Below are positions 9,437 to 19,478 of a DNA stretch of 64,000 nucleotides, piece after piece (within the stretch, counting starts at the first letter, position 1; each line of letters begins with the position of its first letter). The notes beneath the pieces are model-generated. The model worked only from the letters and a program-made list of their open reading frames with translations. It searched no databases and had not been told where the DNA came from. Source of the DNA: Methanolobus profundi (GTDB lineage: Archaea; Halobacteriota; Methanosarcinia; Methanosarcinales; Methanosarcinaceae); assembly GCF_900114835.1 (NCBI RefSeq), contig NZ_FOUJ01000004.1:186001-250000 (forward strand), read 5' to 3'. Both the position numbers and the translations under genes were made by a program.

Positions 9437-11341
9437 TCATGAGTTGAATTTGACAACCGGACACACCTCGATACATTTACCACAGTGAGTACATCCTTCT
9501 TTGATGATGGCAAGACCTTTTTTCATTCTGATAAGGCCCTGAGGACATTTTCCAACACAAACACCACATCCACTGCAGAAGAGAGCTCTCCTAACTGAGA
9601 GTTCCATCTTTTTCATGAGCCTTCGGGCATCCCTGTCAGAATCACTCCTTGCTGTGACACTTCCTGAAGCAAATACCTGCGCCCTGTCCTCACCTATTGT
9701 CACCATGGCAACGCCTTCCATGTAAGACGCCTTTCCAACTGCTTCCAGCATCCCTGTGAGCTCAAGTCTTCCAAGGTCCACTGGACCATCGAATCCACCC
9801 TCTGCGGAGATACCACCCTGTTTACATGGGCGATAGCCGGATGTCACGGCGAAATTCAGATCATTCTCATTGCTGCCCTTTGGAATGATATCTATGCCCT
9901 TTTTCTTTGCGATCTCCTTCAGCTGAGCAGGCAGGTCCTTCCATCTCCAGAAACCGTGCTTTACCCATTCCTCTGACAGGCCCATACGCTCTGCGTACGA
10001 GAGCAGGTGGTCATTGAGCCTCTTTTCCATCTCAGGGTGGGTTTCCTTAAGCCTCACAAGGTCAGACACTGAGCATGAAGGACACAACCAGCATCCTATC
10101 CTGTCAAATCCTTCCTCGTATAGTGGATTGTACAACAGATCGTTCTTGAATATATAGAGCCAGACATGCATTGCGGTCCAGTTCTGGATAGGAGCAGCAG
10201 CTACCTGATTACCGACCCATGGGTTCTTCCAGACACGCTCACTCTTTGCCCTTGTACTGGATTCATACTTTCTCTGACCTATGAAAGTTAGACATCCGTT
10301 CTCGTAATTGTCATTTATTATCTGGGTTATCGGACCAAGTTTACAAACCTTACAGCACCAGCGTACCTCAACACTTGGAGGACCGAAACTGTCAACAGAA
10401 TCCCAGAAAGCATCACCTGAACTTATGATGTTCAGAGGTTTGCCGTAGAATTCCACAACATCATGGACATTCTGCACGGTTTCAGGGAACTCGATACCAG
10501 TGTCTGCGAAGAGAAGCTCATAATCATCAAGACATTCACTCACCAGGTGAAGCACTGCAAGACTGTCCTTTCCTCCTGAATAGGATACTGTTGCCGGCCT
10601 GTCAACTGAGGAAGATACATTTTTGATGAACTTGTGAGAACGCTCGATAAAGTCGTTCATATAATTCTCGTTGGCCTTCACCACATCATCCCAGGTCTGT
10701 CCGCCCTCAGGAACTGTGATCTCAGCAGGGTCTTCCTTGAACCTTACCTTGACACCAACACCCTTGCCCTTCTCAAGCATCTTTTCCCCGCTCATACGAG
10801 AGCGTCCGGTACCAAGCACTTTGCCGTCATGTGTCAGAACGACAACCTCGTCCATAACATTGATAGAAGGATCTGCATCATTTATGCCAGGAGCAAGTAC
10901 ACTTGCACCACCCAGGATGAACTTCTCAGCACCTGCATCTATGGAGACCCAGCTCTTGAGGGTCTTATGATCAGCATTATCAAAGATCCGGCGTGCACCG
11001 TTCAATCTTAAAAGAAGGACCCATTTCAGTTGTTCAAGCTCAAAGCGGATAGTAGCTATGACCTCACCGTCAACTATGACCTCATCCATACGGTCATCGT
11101 ATGGGGATTTGTTCATGACCACCACACGCTCATCGGTCAGTAGCGGAGCATTGAACTGTTGGATCGAAAGCTTGTTTATGAGATCCAGTTCATATTTGAA
11201 AGCAGGACGGATGTCTCCCGGAGGAGTTATAGTAACCTGGCTGGTAGCAGCACCACAGGAACATTCTTTCCCAAGAACAGGAACATTACATGAAGGGCAC
11301 CAGTAAAGGAGCAGTTCACCAAGATAAAGAGGTTTGGACAT
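9437..11341 (-). CDS. PUA/PAPS-reductase-like/ferredoxin fusion protein
   Basis: A 634-residue multidomain protein. Residues 10-35 form a Cys zinc ribbon (CPSC...CSC), about 130-210 a PUA-like RNA-binding domain, and about 245-480 an adenine-nucleotide alpha-hydrolase (PAPS reductase family) with PP-loop SYSGGKDS. It then has Cys pairs in CCKVCK and CWLCPSC and ends with two 4Fe-4S motifs (CSGCGVCVGKCP, CTHCGKCIEVCP). The PUA-plus-PP-loop layout suggests an RNA-thiolation or sulfur-transfer enzyme rather than sulfate assimilation; this is inference. It is upstream of purH, 52 bp apart, in the same direction. Confidence 0.8.
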   Translation of the reverse strand: MSKPLYLGELLLYWCPSCNVPVLGKECSCGAATSQVTITPPGDIRPAFKYELDLINKLSIQQFNAPLLTDERVVVMNKSPYDDRMDEVIVDGEVIATIRFELEQLKWVLLLRLNGARRIFDNADHKTLKSWVSIDAGAEKFILGGASVLAPGINDADPSINVMDEVVVLTHDGKVLGTGRSRMSGEKMLEKGKGVGVKVRFKEDPAEITVPEGGQTWDDVVKANENYMNDFIERSHKFIKNVSSSVDRPATVSYSGGKDSLAVLHLVSECLDDYELLFADTGIEFPETVQNVHDVVEFYGKPLNIISSGDAFWDSVDSFGPPSVEVRWCCKVCKLGPITQIINDNYENGCLTFIGQRKYESSTRAKSERVWKNPWVGNQVAAAPIQNWTAMHVWLYIFKNDLLYNPLYEEGFDRIGCWLCPSCSVSDLVRLKETHPEMEKRLNDHLLSYAERMGLSEEWVKHGFWRWKDLPAQLKEIAKKKGIDIIPKGSNENDLNFAVTSGYRPCKQGGISAEGGFDGPVDLGRLELTGMLEAVGKASYMEGVAMVTIGEDRAQVFASGSVTARSDSDRDARRLMKKMELSVRRALFCSGCGVCVGKCPQGLIRMKKGLAIIKEGCTHCGKCIEVCPVVKFNS

Positions 11342-11393
11342 TCTGTCAACCTAGATATTGAAGTTTTAAATGCTTTTTGGCAACTCATATACA

Positions 11394-12212
11394 TTAAAAG
11401 AACTTAGATGCAAGGGAGGGTTTTACGTTGCACATTTCTGAATAAGCACAGGTGTCACACAAAGGACTTTCCTTTTTATCAGGCATAGTTCCTTCCTTTA
11501 TCTTTCTGACACGCCCAATTGCCTGCAAGACCTGTCTGCGGTCAGTGGAACGTATTTTCACATTCCTGAAAAGTCCGGACCTTGCATAGATAATGTGACC
11601 TGCCCTGACCGGAATGCCGTGCATTTCCTCTGCAAGCATGGCAAACGATGCCACATGTAACCTGTCGTTCATCCATACACCATTTTCAGGAGCTTTTCCT
11701 GTTTTGATGAGAATAGGCTCGAAAGAACCTTCGCTCTCCAACAGCCTGTAAGGGATCCCTGTAATATTTAGCTTTTCAGAACGAAGGAATGGCTCCTCAT
11801 CCAGAATTGAGAGCCTTTCACTTAGATCGAGAAGTTCGGGATCCTTTAAGTGAGATGAAAGAGCCTGTTGTATCTCCGGCAAGTATTCCATTATAGTTCC
11901 TGATACCTCAGCTATCATTTCCTCTGTGACACCTTCCATCTCAACAGGATAGATCATAGGGATATTCTCCAGCGCCTGTGTAAACAACCCTTCGACCTCT
12001 GCAGATGACACATCGTCTTTTGACGAAGAGCCGTTCAACAAATGAGAATAGGACATGGCCATTTCCTTTAATATAAGATGTTCTATATAGTAAGAAGAAG
12101 AGGAAGATACAGGCTCGTAGCCGCGGCATGAGTAATATAATTTCCTTGCACAGGAAAAATAAAGAGATAATTCGGAAACCGTTATCTGTATTTTTTCTTT
12201 TCGGAGAAACAT
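11394..12212 (-). CDS. Cas4/RecB-like PD-(D/E)XK protein with degenerate active site
   Basis: A 272-residue Cas4-like protein. One Cys near the N-terminus (YFSCARKLYY) and three at the C-terminus (CDTCAYSEMC) match the four-Cys iron-sulfur site of Cas4 nucleases. The expected nuclease residues are not where they should be: the GxxD position reads GIPYRL, the E-X-K position reads ILIKTG, and the Q motif reads RLHVASFAM. The fold may persist without nuclease activity. No cas genes or CRISPR repeats are in the window, so a role in adaptation is not supported. It is transcribed away from the XRE regulator. Confidence 0.65.
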   Translation of the reverse strand: MFLRKEKIQITVSELSLYFSCARKLYYSCRGYEPVSSSSSYYIEHLILKEMAMSYSHLLNGSSSKDDVSSAEVEGLFTQALENIPMIYPVEMEGVTEEMIAEVSGTIMEYLPEIQQALSSHLKDPELLDLSERLSILDEEPFLRSEKLNITGIPYRLLESEGSFEPILIKTGKAPENGVWMNDRLHVASFAMLAEEMHGIPVRAGHIIYARSGLFRNVKIRSTDRRQVLQAIGRVRKIKEGTMPDKKESPLCDTCAYSEMCNVKPSLASKFF

Positions 12213-12335
12213 ATTTTAATAGAGAATATATACCATATTATAAATAAGTAGATAGTAGGCATTCAGCAGAATCGACAATAGACGAACTTGTATTCGTTAA
12301 ATATATATGGTAATCTACCCTTAGGAATATAAAGC

Positions 12336-13076
12336 ATGAGTGAAGACGAATCGCATGACATGGTTCGCCAGCGTCTTGCAGAAAAGATGGCAGGCGAGAT
12401 TACGCTATCTGAAAAACCTGGCGAGGCCCTTAAAAAATGGCGATTGAACTTCGAGATCGCGCAGACAGACCTTTCGGGGTATCTGAGCGTTTCTCCTTCG
12501 GTCATCAGTGACTATGAGAGTGGCAGGAGAAAATCTCCAGGCACGCTCATTGTGAGCAGGATAGTCGATGCGCTCCTTGAGATCGATTCACAGAGAGGAG
12601 GGCAGAAGATTCATGCTTATGAGGGGATCCTTTTCGCAGATAAGAAATCAAAGGCCATTTACGCCACCTACGAATACACATTTCCAATGCAGGTTGCAAA
12701 GCTTGCCAATATCATTGAAGCAGATATAGTTAATAAAGGGGTAGAAAAACCACTTTACGGTTTTACTGTTGTAGACAGTAAAAAGGCTATTCTCGAACTT
12801 TCTTCCCATGAGTTCCAGAAACTCTACGGATGGAGTACGGAACGTGCAATGATATTCACCAAGGTCACAACCGGCAAGTCACCAATGGTAGCCATAAGGG
12901 TCACGAACCTGAAACCAGGCGCTGTTGTGATGCACGGACTGCGTGGAAGTGAGGTTCACCTGATGGCAAAGAAAATGGCTGAGATCGACAGGATACCCCT
13001 TCTTGCAACGACAATGGATATTGACGAAATGGTAGAAGCGCTGAAGAAATACAGCGAATACCATGTAATGGAATAA
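12336..13076 (+). CDS. XRE-type transcriptional regulator preceding the mevalonate operon
   Basis: A 246-residue archaeal regulator. Residues 30-85 form a Cro/C1 helix-turn-helix (LKKWRLNFEIAQTDLSGYL, PSVISDYESGRRKSPG). The C-terminal domain is alpha/beta and typical of archaeal regulators encoded directly before HMG-CoA synthase. A TATA-like AAATATATATGG at 12299-12310 lies only about 30 bp before the ATG, implying a nearly leaderless transcript. HMG-CoA synthase follows after 36 bp. Control of isoprenoid entry genes is inferred from position. Confidence 0.8.
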   Translation: MSEDESHDMVRQRLAEKMAGEITLSEKPGEALKKWRLNFEIAQTDLSGYLSVSPSVISDYESGRRKSPGTLIVSRIVDALLEIDSQRGGQKIHAYEGILFADKKSKAIYATYEYTFPMQVAKLANIIEADIVNKGVEKPLYGFTVVDSKKAILELSSHEFQKLYGWSTERAMIFTKVTTGKSPMVAIRVTNLKPGAVVMHGLRGSEVHLMAKKMAEIDRIPLLATTMDIDEMVEALKKYSEYHVME

Positions 13077-13112
13077 TATTTTACATTAGATACACATTTG
13101 AACGGTGTTAAG

Positions 13113-14162
13113 ATGAGTGTAGGGATAGTCTCATATGGTGCCTATGTACCCAGATATAGAATAAAGATCGAAGACATCGCCCGCGTATGGGGAGACGATG
13201 CAGACATACTCAGATCAGGACTGATGGTCAACGAGAAAGCAGTTCCTGATGTTGATGAAGATGCAGCTACAATTGCAGTGGAGGCTGCAAGAGCTGCCGT
13301 TACTAGGTCAGACATAGATGCGCAGAGAATAGGTGCCGTATACACCGGTTCAGAAAGCCATCCTTATGCTGTCAAGCCTACCAGTACTATAGTCGCAGAG
13401 GCGACCGGAGCAACTCCGGTACTTACTGCAGCTGATTTTGAATTTGCATGTAAAGCAGGTACTGCAGCGGTCCAGGCATGTATGGGACTTGTTTCCTCAG
13501 GCATGATAGACCTCGGACTTGCCATTGGATCTGATGTGGCACAGGGTGCACCGGAAGATGCACTTGAATATACAGCAGCAGCCGGCGGTGTTGCATTTGT
13601 CATCGGTAACAAAGAATCAGAACTCGCAGCAATTATCGAGGACACATATTCATTTACAACCGACACTCCTGACTTCTGGAGACGTGAAGGAATGCCATAC
13701 CCTGAGCATGGTGGAAGGTTCACAGGAGAACCAGGTTATTTCAAACATGTTACAAACGCCGCAAAGGGACTTATGGCAAAGATAGACACAAAGCCTGAGG
13801 ACTATGATTACGCAGTGTTCCACCAGCCAAATGGAAAGTTCCCAAGCCGTGTAGCAAAGATGCTGGGATTCAGCAAAGAGCAGATAAAACCCGGACTTGT
13901 CGTACCAAGACTTGGAAACACATACTCAGGATCATGCATGATGGGAATTGCAGCAACACTTGACCAGGCTAAACCAGGAGACCGTATATTCGCAACAGCA
14001 TTCGGTTCAGGAGCAGGTGGAGATGCATTCAGCATTACTGTGACCGACAAGATAGAAGAGATACGCGACAAAGCACCAAAGGTAGAGGAACTACTCGAAA
14101 ACCCGATCTACATGGACTATGCCCAGTATGCCAGACACAAGGGTAAGATAAAGATCGCATGA
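13113..14162 (+). CDS. hydroxymethylglutaryl-CoA synthase (archaeal)
   Basis: A 349-residue HMG-CoA synthase that condenses acetyl-CoA with acetoacetyl-CoA in the mevalonate pathway for archaeal lipids. The nucleophile is Cys113 in [20 protein letters not shown] and GSGAGGDAF are family signatures. The ATG at 13113 has a GGTG ribosome site; a TTG five codons upstream is less likely. In archaea this enzyme forms a stable complex with a thiolase and a DUF35 protein that channels acetoacetyl-CoA, and those two genes follow directly (10 bp and 5 bp gaps). Confidence 0.9.
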   Translation: MSVGIVSYGAYVPRYRIKIEDIARVWGDDADILRSGLMVNEKAVPDVDEDAATIAVEAARAAVTRSDIDAQRIGAVYTGSESHPYAVKPTSTIVAEATGATPVLTAADFEFACKAGTAAVQACMGLVSSGMIDLGLAIGSDVAQGAPEDALEYTAAAGGVAFVIGNKESELAAIIEDTYSFTTDTPDFWRREGMPYPEHGGRFTGEPGYFKHVTNAAKGLMAKIDTKPEDYDYAVFHQPNGKFPSRVAKMLGFSKEQIKPGLVVPRLGNTYSGSCMMGIAATLDQAKPGDRIFATAFGSGAGGDAFSITVTDKIEEIRDKAPKVEELLENPIYMDYAQYARHKGKIKIA

Positions 14163-14172
14163 GGTGTGAAAA

Positions 14173-15345
14173 ATGAGAGATGTAGCAATCATAGGTGTTA
14201 AGAATACAAAATTCGGAGAATTGTGGGACCGCTCTTTCAGAGATGTAGTAGTTGAAGCAGGCGTAGGTGCTGTCAGTGATGCTGGCGTTGTGGGCGAGAA
14301 GATCGACTCAATGTTCGTCGGTAACATGAGCGGTGGACAGTTCGTCGAGCAGGAACACATCGGTGCACTTATTGCTGATTATTCCGGCCTTGCAAAGGAT
14401 ATCCATGTACCTTCCACACGTGTTGAGGCTGCCTGTGCTTCAGGTGGACTTGCCCTCAGACAGGGAATATATGCTGTGGCTTCAGGAATGGATGATATCG
14501 TTATCGCTGCCGGAGCAGAGAAGATGACAGATGTACCTTCACCAAAGGCATCATCAGCCCTTGCAGCAGCAGCTGACAGGGAATGGGAAGGTATCATGGG
14601 TGCAACGTTCCCGGGACTTTATTCAATGGTAGCAAAGCTCCATATGCACAAATACGGGACCACAAGTGAACAGCTTGCAGAGGTTGCTGTAAAGAACCAC
14701 CACAATGGTCAGCACAATCCAATAGCCCAGTATAAGAGCCCGATCACAGTCGAATCGGTCCTTAACTCAATAATGGTAGCAGACCCATTACACATATTCG
14801 ATTGTTCCCCTATCACAGATGGTGCATCCGCTGTGGTGCTTGCACCAGCCGATGTAGCTCATGAGTATACTGACACACCGATCTATGTAAAGGCGACCGC
14901 ACAGGCCTCAGATACCATTGCACTTCACGACCGCAGGGATATTACTACCCTCGATGCAAGTGTAGCAGCCGGAAAGAGAGCATATGAGATGGCAAAGATG
15001 CAGCCAAAGAACATTGACCTTGTTGAGGTTCATGACTGTTTCACCATTGCAGAGATATGCGCAATTGAAGACCTCGGCTTTGCAAAGAAAGGTGAGGGCG
15101 GTATCGTAACACAGAACGGTGAGACCGCAATTGGCGGCAGGATACCTGTAAACACTTCAGGTGGACTCAAATCATGTGGACACCCAGTAGGTGCGACCGG
15201 CGTAAAGCAGGCTGTTGAGATAGTCGAGCAGCTTCGTGGTGAAGCTGGAAAGAGACAGGTTGACGGAGCAGAGGTTGGAATGACCCACAATGTGGGAGGT
15301 TCAGGAGCTACTGCTGTTGTACACATATTCTCGAGGAACAGGTGA
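14173..15345 (+). CDS. acetyl-CoA C-acetyltransferase (thiolase)
   Basis: A 390-residue archaeal SCPx-type thiolase making acetoacetyl-CoA from two acetyl-CoA. The acyl-carrying Cys88 is in VEAACASGG, the catalytic His is in VEVHDCFT, and [17 protein letters not shown] carries the C-terminal Cys and His region. It lies between HMG-CoA synthase and DUF35, the gene order of the characterised archaeal channeling complex. Its TGA overlaps the GGTGAT ribosome site of the next gene. Confidence 0.9.
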   Translation: MRDVAIIGVKNTKFGELWDRSFRDVVVEAGVGAVSDAGVVGEKIDSMFVGNMSGGQFVEQEHIGALIADYSGLAKDIHVPSTRVEAACASGGLALRQGIYAVASGMDDIVIAAGAEKMTDVPSPKASSALAAAADREWEGIMGATFPGLYSMVAKLHMHKYGTTSEQLAEVAVKNHHNGQHNPIAQYKSPITVESVLNSIMVADPLHIFDCSPITDGASAVVLAPADVAHEYTDTPIYVKATAQASDTIALHDRRDITTLDASVAAGKRAYEMAKMQPKNIDLVEVHDCFTIAEICAIEDLGFAKKGEGGIVTQNGETAIGGRIPVNTSGGLKSCGHPVGATGVKQAVEIVEQLRGEAGKRQVDGAEVGMTHNVGGSGATAVVHIFSRNR

Positions 15346-15350
15346 TCATC

Positions 15351-15743
15351 ATGTCGGTACCAAGATTTTGGAGAAAGCAGATCGCAAGATACAACCTTGT
15401 AGGTACTCACTGTAAGAAATGCGATGAATACTTCTATCCACCACGTAACATGTGTCCTGCGTGCAGGCGTGAGGGAGAGATAGAGGATTTCAAATTCAGT
15501 GGAAAAGGTGAGGTAGTTACATACACTGTAATTCACACCGCTGCCGAAGGTTTCGAGAACCAGACACCTTATGTCCTTGCGATCATCAAGCTGGAAGAGG
15601 GACCAAGTCTCACAAGCCAGATCATATGCGAACCTGAAGAAGTGAGCATAGGCATGAAGGTAAAGCCAGTGTTCAGAAAACTTGGACAGGGCGGAGAACG
15701 TGGTATGATCTACTACGGTACAAAGTTCGTTCCGGATAAATGA
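15351..15743 (+). CDS. DUF35 OB-fold/zinc-ribbon protein
   Basis: A 130-residue protein with an N-terminal rubredoxin-like zinc ribbon ([18 protein letters not shown]) and a C-terminal OB fold ([12 protein letters not shown]). In archaea, DUF35 joins thiolase and HMG-CoA synthase and provides a shared CoA-binding site. The start at 15351 has an AGGTGAT ribosome site. Its stop overlaps the next start as ATGA, so the CYTH gene is translationally coupled. Confidence 0.88.
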   Translation: MSVPRFWRKQIARYNLVGTHCKKCDEYFYPPRNMCPACRREGEIEDFKFSGKGEVVTYTVIHTAAEGFENQTPYVLAIIKLEEGPSLTSQIICEPEEVSIGMKVKPVFRKLGQGGERGMIYYGTKFVPDK

Positions 15744-16291
15744 TAGAGATAGAAGTTAAAGCCCGTGCTGAGCATCAGCAAGTAAAGGAACTGCTGACAG
15801 GCATGGGTGCTGTTCTTATAGGTGTCCAGCATCACTGCGACACCTATTTTAATGCCCCTCACAGGGATTTTGGAGAAACTGACGAAGCGTTGAGGATACG
15901 CTCTGTGGATGGCAGGTCCGTAATGACCTACAAAGGCAAGAAACTGGATACAGTATCCAAGACACGTGAGGAATTCGAGACCGAAATTGATGGCGGAAAT
16001 ACACGAAGCATCCTTCTTGCACTGGGTTTCTATGAAGCCGGCGTTGTTAAGAAGACAAGAGAAGTGTTCAGATATGAGAATATGACCATCTGTCTTGACA
16101 ATGTAGGAAGCCTCGGAGAATTCATTGAAGTAGAGATCACAGCTGAATCAGACGTTGAGATCCACACAAAAGATATATTCTTATTTTTGGCTAAATTGGG
16201 TATTGGAGAAGAGGATTCCATCAGGACATCCTATCTTGAGATGGTGCTCTTAAACAATATATCCGAACAATGTGAAGAAAAAAAAGGGTGA
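15740..16291 (+). CDS. CYTH domain protein (class IV adenylyl cyclase-like)
   Basis: A 183-residue CYTH protein. The N-terminal EIEVKAR motif and alternating acidic or basic strands ([31 protein letters not shown]) form the triphosphate tunnel. Members include CyaB adenylyl cyclases and inorganic triphosphatases. A metabolic role with the mevalonate operon is not obvious, although translational coupling (4-bp overlap) says it is co-expressed. It could be a triphosphatase; sequence does not decide. Confidence 0.8.
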   Translation: MIEIEVKARAEHQQVKELLTGMGAVLIGVQHHCDTYFNAPHRDFGETDEALRIRSVDGRSVMTYKGKKLDTVSKTREEFETEIDGGNTRSILLALGFYEAGVVKKTREVFRYENMTICLDNVGSLGEFIEVEITAESDVEIHTKDIFLFLAKLGIGEEDSIRTSYLEMVLLNNISEQCEEKKG

Positions 16292-16297
16292 AATGCT

Positions 16298-18394
16298 TTA
16301 TTTCAGGTCTATAGGGATCTCAAAGTAGAAACTTGAGCCCTGACCTAATTCACTTTCAACCCATACTTTTCCTTCATGCATTTCCACGAACTTCTTTACC
16401 AGAGCAAGTCCCAGACCTGTTCCTTCATAACTGCGGTTATGAGCAGAATCCACCTGGGTGAATTCATAGAACAGATATTTCTGGTCATCAGCAGATATAC
16501 CTATACCCGTATCTGTTACAATGAACCGGGCCATATTACCACGTTTCTCAACCCTGATATCAACACTTCCATTCTCAGGAGTGAACTTGACAGCATTGCT
16601 AAGGAGGTTCAAAAGGGTCTGTTTGATCTTGTTCCTGTCAGCATTGATGGAGAGCAGATCATCGTCGATATGATATGTCACAGATAGTTCCTTTTTCGAT
16701 GCCAGCGAAGATATCGTTCCTATTGCCTCATCCACTAGTTCTGTGACCGATACTTCCTTCATATCGGCTTCCATCATCCCTGCCTCTATCTTGGAAAGAT
16801 CAAGTATATCATTAATGATATTCAGAAGATGTTTCCCGCTATTAGAGACATTATTGAGATAACGTTCCTGCTTTTCGTTGATACTGCCAAATGTTTTTAA
16901 AAGTAACATATCCGAGAAGCCGATAATAGAATTCAGAGGGGTACGCAGTTCATGGCTCATATTGGCAAGGAACTCGCTCTTTGCACGACTGGCGGTATCA
17001 GCTTCGATCTTTGAATTCAGCAAAGCATCCTCATAGATCTTCTTTTCAGTTATATCACGTATGATCAACTGGACCGTACCCTTTTCTTTATCGATCACTG
17101 AGGAACTTATATCCGCATAGATCTCCCTTTTGCTGAAGAGACTTAACTTGATCTCAGACCTGACAGAGCCTTCCTTTATTGTATCCTTATAGATATCCAC
17201 AAGGTTCGGTGAATAACCTTCAGGTGATAAGCACCTGATATCCATAGTGCTAAGTGCAGAATGTGTATATCCAAGAAGCTCAGAGGTCTTGCTGTTCGTA
17301 TCGACCAGAGAAGCACCAGAGCCTAAAAGCATAATGGCATCATTTGACTGTTCAAAGAGGGAATGATATTTACCTTCCTTGTCTTCAAGTGATCCCAGCA
17401 TCTCATTGATGTTATCTGCCAGCCAGTTGACCTCATCGTCACCTTCGATCGCTATCCTGGACGAGAGATCACCACTTCTCTGTATATTCCCAAGTCCATG
17501 AACGAGAAGATTGAACTTGGCATAATTAACGTTCTTTGCCAGGAATATATGGATGAACAATTCTATGGAACTCAGGAACACTATTATAACTGCAAGATAG
17601 AGCAGCATCCTCAGTCCTTCTGAAGTGGTCTGCCCCATTGTTCCTACCTTCATTAATTTGACCGGGTTTCCCATTATGTCATACAATGGAACAACTCCGG
17701 CAGGGAGACCTTCTTCAAATGAGCTAGGTGAAGCATTACCTGCTATCCGGTCCACATCATCAATGGCAGTGTAACCATAACCTATGTCCTCCAGAACCAT
17801 CGGCATTTTGTCATCTGATGCATCCCCTATCTCATTTAGATCGATCATATGGGATACTACAATTACAGAGATGCTCTCATTTTCCCCGCTTCCTGAACTG
17901 AAGCACTCCATTGCAACTACCACGGTCCTTTCAGGGAGAAAGACCAGACCTGAGAGAGAACCTTCAGTGATACACTTTGAAAAAACCTCAGGATTGGAAA
18001 TGATATAGCTTTCAATATCATCAGATGATGGATAACCGGTTATCGTATGCTCAAAGATAAGAGATGCTGTTGAAAGGTTATAGATAAGAATGGATTCAAT
18101 ACTATGTGACCTGAGTAACTGGTCATCGGATAAGACCCGATATAGATCATTTGAATTTCTATCCTCACTTTCATATTGTGCGTACAATGCCAGATTTGAA
18201 GCGCTTGAACTGACAACTCTTATCTCATCATCTTCTATCTCATCGATCAGCATATGGGTGTTATGGATAGCATATTCTTCTTCAATACCATGAAGACTTG
18301 ATGAGAAGAGAAGGTAACTGAAGATGATCATCAGGAACACCGTAATTACAAACAGTATTGAATGTAGGAAGATGTCCTTTTTTTCCATTTCCAT
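16298..18394 (-). CDS. membrane PAS sensor histidine kinase
   Basis: A 698-residue sensor. Order: membrane segment 1 (about residues 9-31), an extracytoplasmic sensing domain (about 32-262), membrane segment 2 (about 264-290), HAMP-like linker, PAS domain (about 345-455), HisKA with the phospho-acceptor in SHELRTPLNS (near residue 480), and a HATPase_c domain with NLLSNAVKF, DTGIGI and GTGLGLALV. The extracytoplasmic domain has no family I recognise. No response regulator is adjacent, which is common in methanogens. Stop is 6 bp from the convergent CYTH gene. Confidence 0.9.
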   Translation of the reverse strand: MEMEKKDIFLHSILFVITVFLMIIFSYLLFSSSLHGIEEEYAIHNTHMLIDEIEDDEIRVVSSSASNLALYAQYESEDRNSNDLYRVLSDDQLLRSHSIESILIYNLSTASLIFEHTITGYPSSDDIESYIISNPEVFSKCITEGSLSGLVFLPERTVVVAMECFSSGSGENESISVIVVSHMIDLNEIGDASDDKMPMVLEDIGYGYTAIDDVDRIAGNASPSSFEEGLPAGVVPLYDIMGNPVKLMKVGTMGQTTSEGLRMLLYLAVIIVFLSSIELFIHIFLAKNVNYAKFNLLVHGLGNIQRSGDLSSRIAIEGDDEVNWLADNINEMLGSLEDKEGKYHSLFEQSNDAIMLLGSGASLVDTNSKTSELLGYTHSALSTMDIRCLSPEGYSPNLVDIYKDTIKEGSVRSEIKLSLFSKREIYADISSSVIDKEKGTVQLIIRDITEKKIYEDALLNSKIEADTASRAKSEFLANMSHELRTPLNSIIGFSDMLLLKTFGSINEKQERYLNNVSNSGKHLLNIINDILDLSKIEAGMMEADMKEVSVTELVDEAIGTISSLASKKELSVTYHIDDDLLSINADRNKIKQTLLNLLSNAVKFTPENGSVDIRVEKRGNMARFIVTDTGIGISADDQKYLFYEFTQVDSAHNRSYEGTGLGLALVKKFVEMHEGKVWVESELGQGSSFYFEIPIDLK

Positions 18395-18624
18395 TTTTGA
18401 TGACCCGGACTAAGCGATTGTGAATAATAAAAGAAGCAAAAAAAGCAACTTTGTAATTGTTCCTTATTAACAATTAAATTATATAAACATATCTTATATA
18501 AATATATCATACTCCAGAATAATATAAGGTTCAAAGATACCAGTAGCAACCCGCAGACAATGAAGAAAACAACTGGAAATTATCTTGAGATGCGTTTGAA
18601 AAAGGAGTCTTAACTTTATTTAAT

Positions 18625-18810
18625 TCATTGTCCCTTATTCAGCAGGTCTTCAGGTGTGTACAAAATGCACTTATTGTTATTACTATCCCATGACAAGCAG
18701 TTTTCTTCACAGCAGTTTGTCATCATACCTTCGTATAGCTCATAGTTGCGCATAAAAAGAAGGGAGATCAGATCTTTAAACCAGTTCTTCAATCCTGATA
18801 TACTGAGCAT
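18625..18810 (-). CDS. small Cys-containing protein, 61 aa
   Basis: A short ORF with four cysteines (33, 34, 38, 48; TNCCEENCLSWDSN region) after an amphipathic N-terminal half. An AGGAAG ribosome-like site is 10-15 bp upstream. Its main support is that a diverged copy of its 5' half occurs about 490 bp away, so the sequence has been duplicated. The Cys spacing could bind metal. No family recognised; it might be a chance ORF within a repeat. Confidence 0.4.
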   Translation of the reverse strand: MLSISGLKNWFKDLISLLFMRNYELYEGMMTNCCEENCLSWDSNNNKCILYTPEDLLNKGQ

Positions 18811-19043
18811 TGGACTTACTTCCTGTTTTTTACATACTGGAGATCACAGTGAATCTGGTCAGTTATATACATTAACAGGTGGTTATTTGTAAATTTGTTG
18901 GTTTGGGGAGGAAGTTCATTCTCAGAAGCCCGTGTACATCACTACCCATTTTAACTACATACAGGACTAAAATACATACATTTTTCAACAAATGATCACC
19001 GACAATTTATGTACGTGTTCATACATATCCAGAGAATAGAGCC

Positions 19044-19075
19044 GGATAAAAGACCCGTCTGATAACGGGTTATCC
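19044..19075. repeat. hairpin
   Basis: ACCCGT (19053-19058) pairs with ACGGGT (19065-19070) across a 6-nt loop, and GGATA (19044-19048) pairs with TATCC (19071-19075), leaving an AAAG bulge. It may be a terminator or part of a small RNA. Confidence 0.4.
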
Positions 19076-19077
19076 AT

Positions 19078-19167
19078 ATAGATGCTGGCGCATGATCCCC
19101 TCAAAAACATGTAGCTCCTATAATTAATATAGCATTTTGCTTTGCTTTCAAAAATGCCAGCATCTAT
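19078..19167. repeat. 12-bp inverted repeat
   Basis: ATAGATGCTGGC at 19078-19089 is exactly repeated in inverse orientation at 19156-19167, separated by 66 bp without an ORF. It immediately follows the preceding hairpin. It could be a miniature element end pair or a long RNA stem. Confidence 0.45.
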
Positions 19168-19199
19168 GTTTGCTCTGTTTTTAGTAGATTTTACTTTTC

Positions 19200-19312
19200 T
19201 GAAGGCAGTTTGTCATCGTATAGCTTATATTTCAGCATAAAAAGAAGGTATACCAATCCTTTATGTTTGAAGCGGCCCTTCAATTCTGAGAATTAATCGA
19301 ACTTCCTGTTTT
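19200..19312 (-). pseudogene. degenerate copy of the small Cys-containing gene
   Basis: This segment aligns by eye with about 18707-18835: shared blocks are GCAGTTTGTCATC, GTATAGCT, GCATAAAAAGAAGG, CTTCAAT and ACTTCCTGTTTT in the same order. Relative to the intact ORF it lacks an aligned ATG and meets a stop (TAA) after about ten codons, so it does not encode the protein. It is best read as a decayed tandem copy. Confidence 0.5.
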
Positions 19313-19478
19313 CAGCGTGATATGAAATAGTAGCGGATTTGGATAGCTATATGACGACATCTGGTGCATGCTGTTAGAGATCTTTTCTTTGTCTGTCAAA
19401 CCATCCCATATAAGAAATACTTCGCAAATGTTTTTATATAAATTATGTGATACTTATATACATTGAGAAGGAGTTTTT

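Larger units (their letters stand above)
18395..19478. other. 1.1-kb intergenic region with duplicated and structured sequence
   Basis: This stretch contains the small Cys-rich ORF (18625-18810), a decayed repeat of it (about 19200-19312), a hairpin at 19044-19075 (5- and 6-bp stem sections), and a 12-bp inverted repeat (19078-19089 with 19156-19167). The first 200 bp are AT-rich with promoter-like ATATAAA sequence for the kinase. No tRNA or mobile-element gene was recognised. Confidence 0.5.

Noticed and set aside
11394-12212. Evidence for a CRISPR-Cas locus because of the Cas4-like gene
   Set aside because: No repeats with regular spacing and no other cas genes were found nearby.
18282-18549. 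Two overlapping minus-strand ORFs upstream of the histidine kinase
   Set aside because: AT-rich promoter region; low-complexity translations without start signals.
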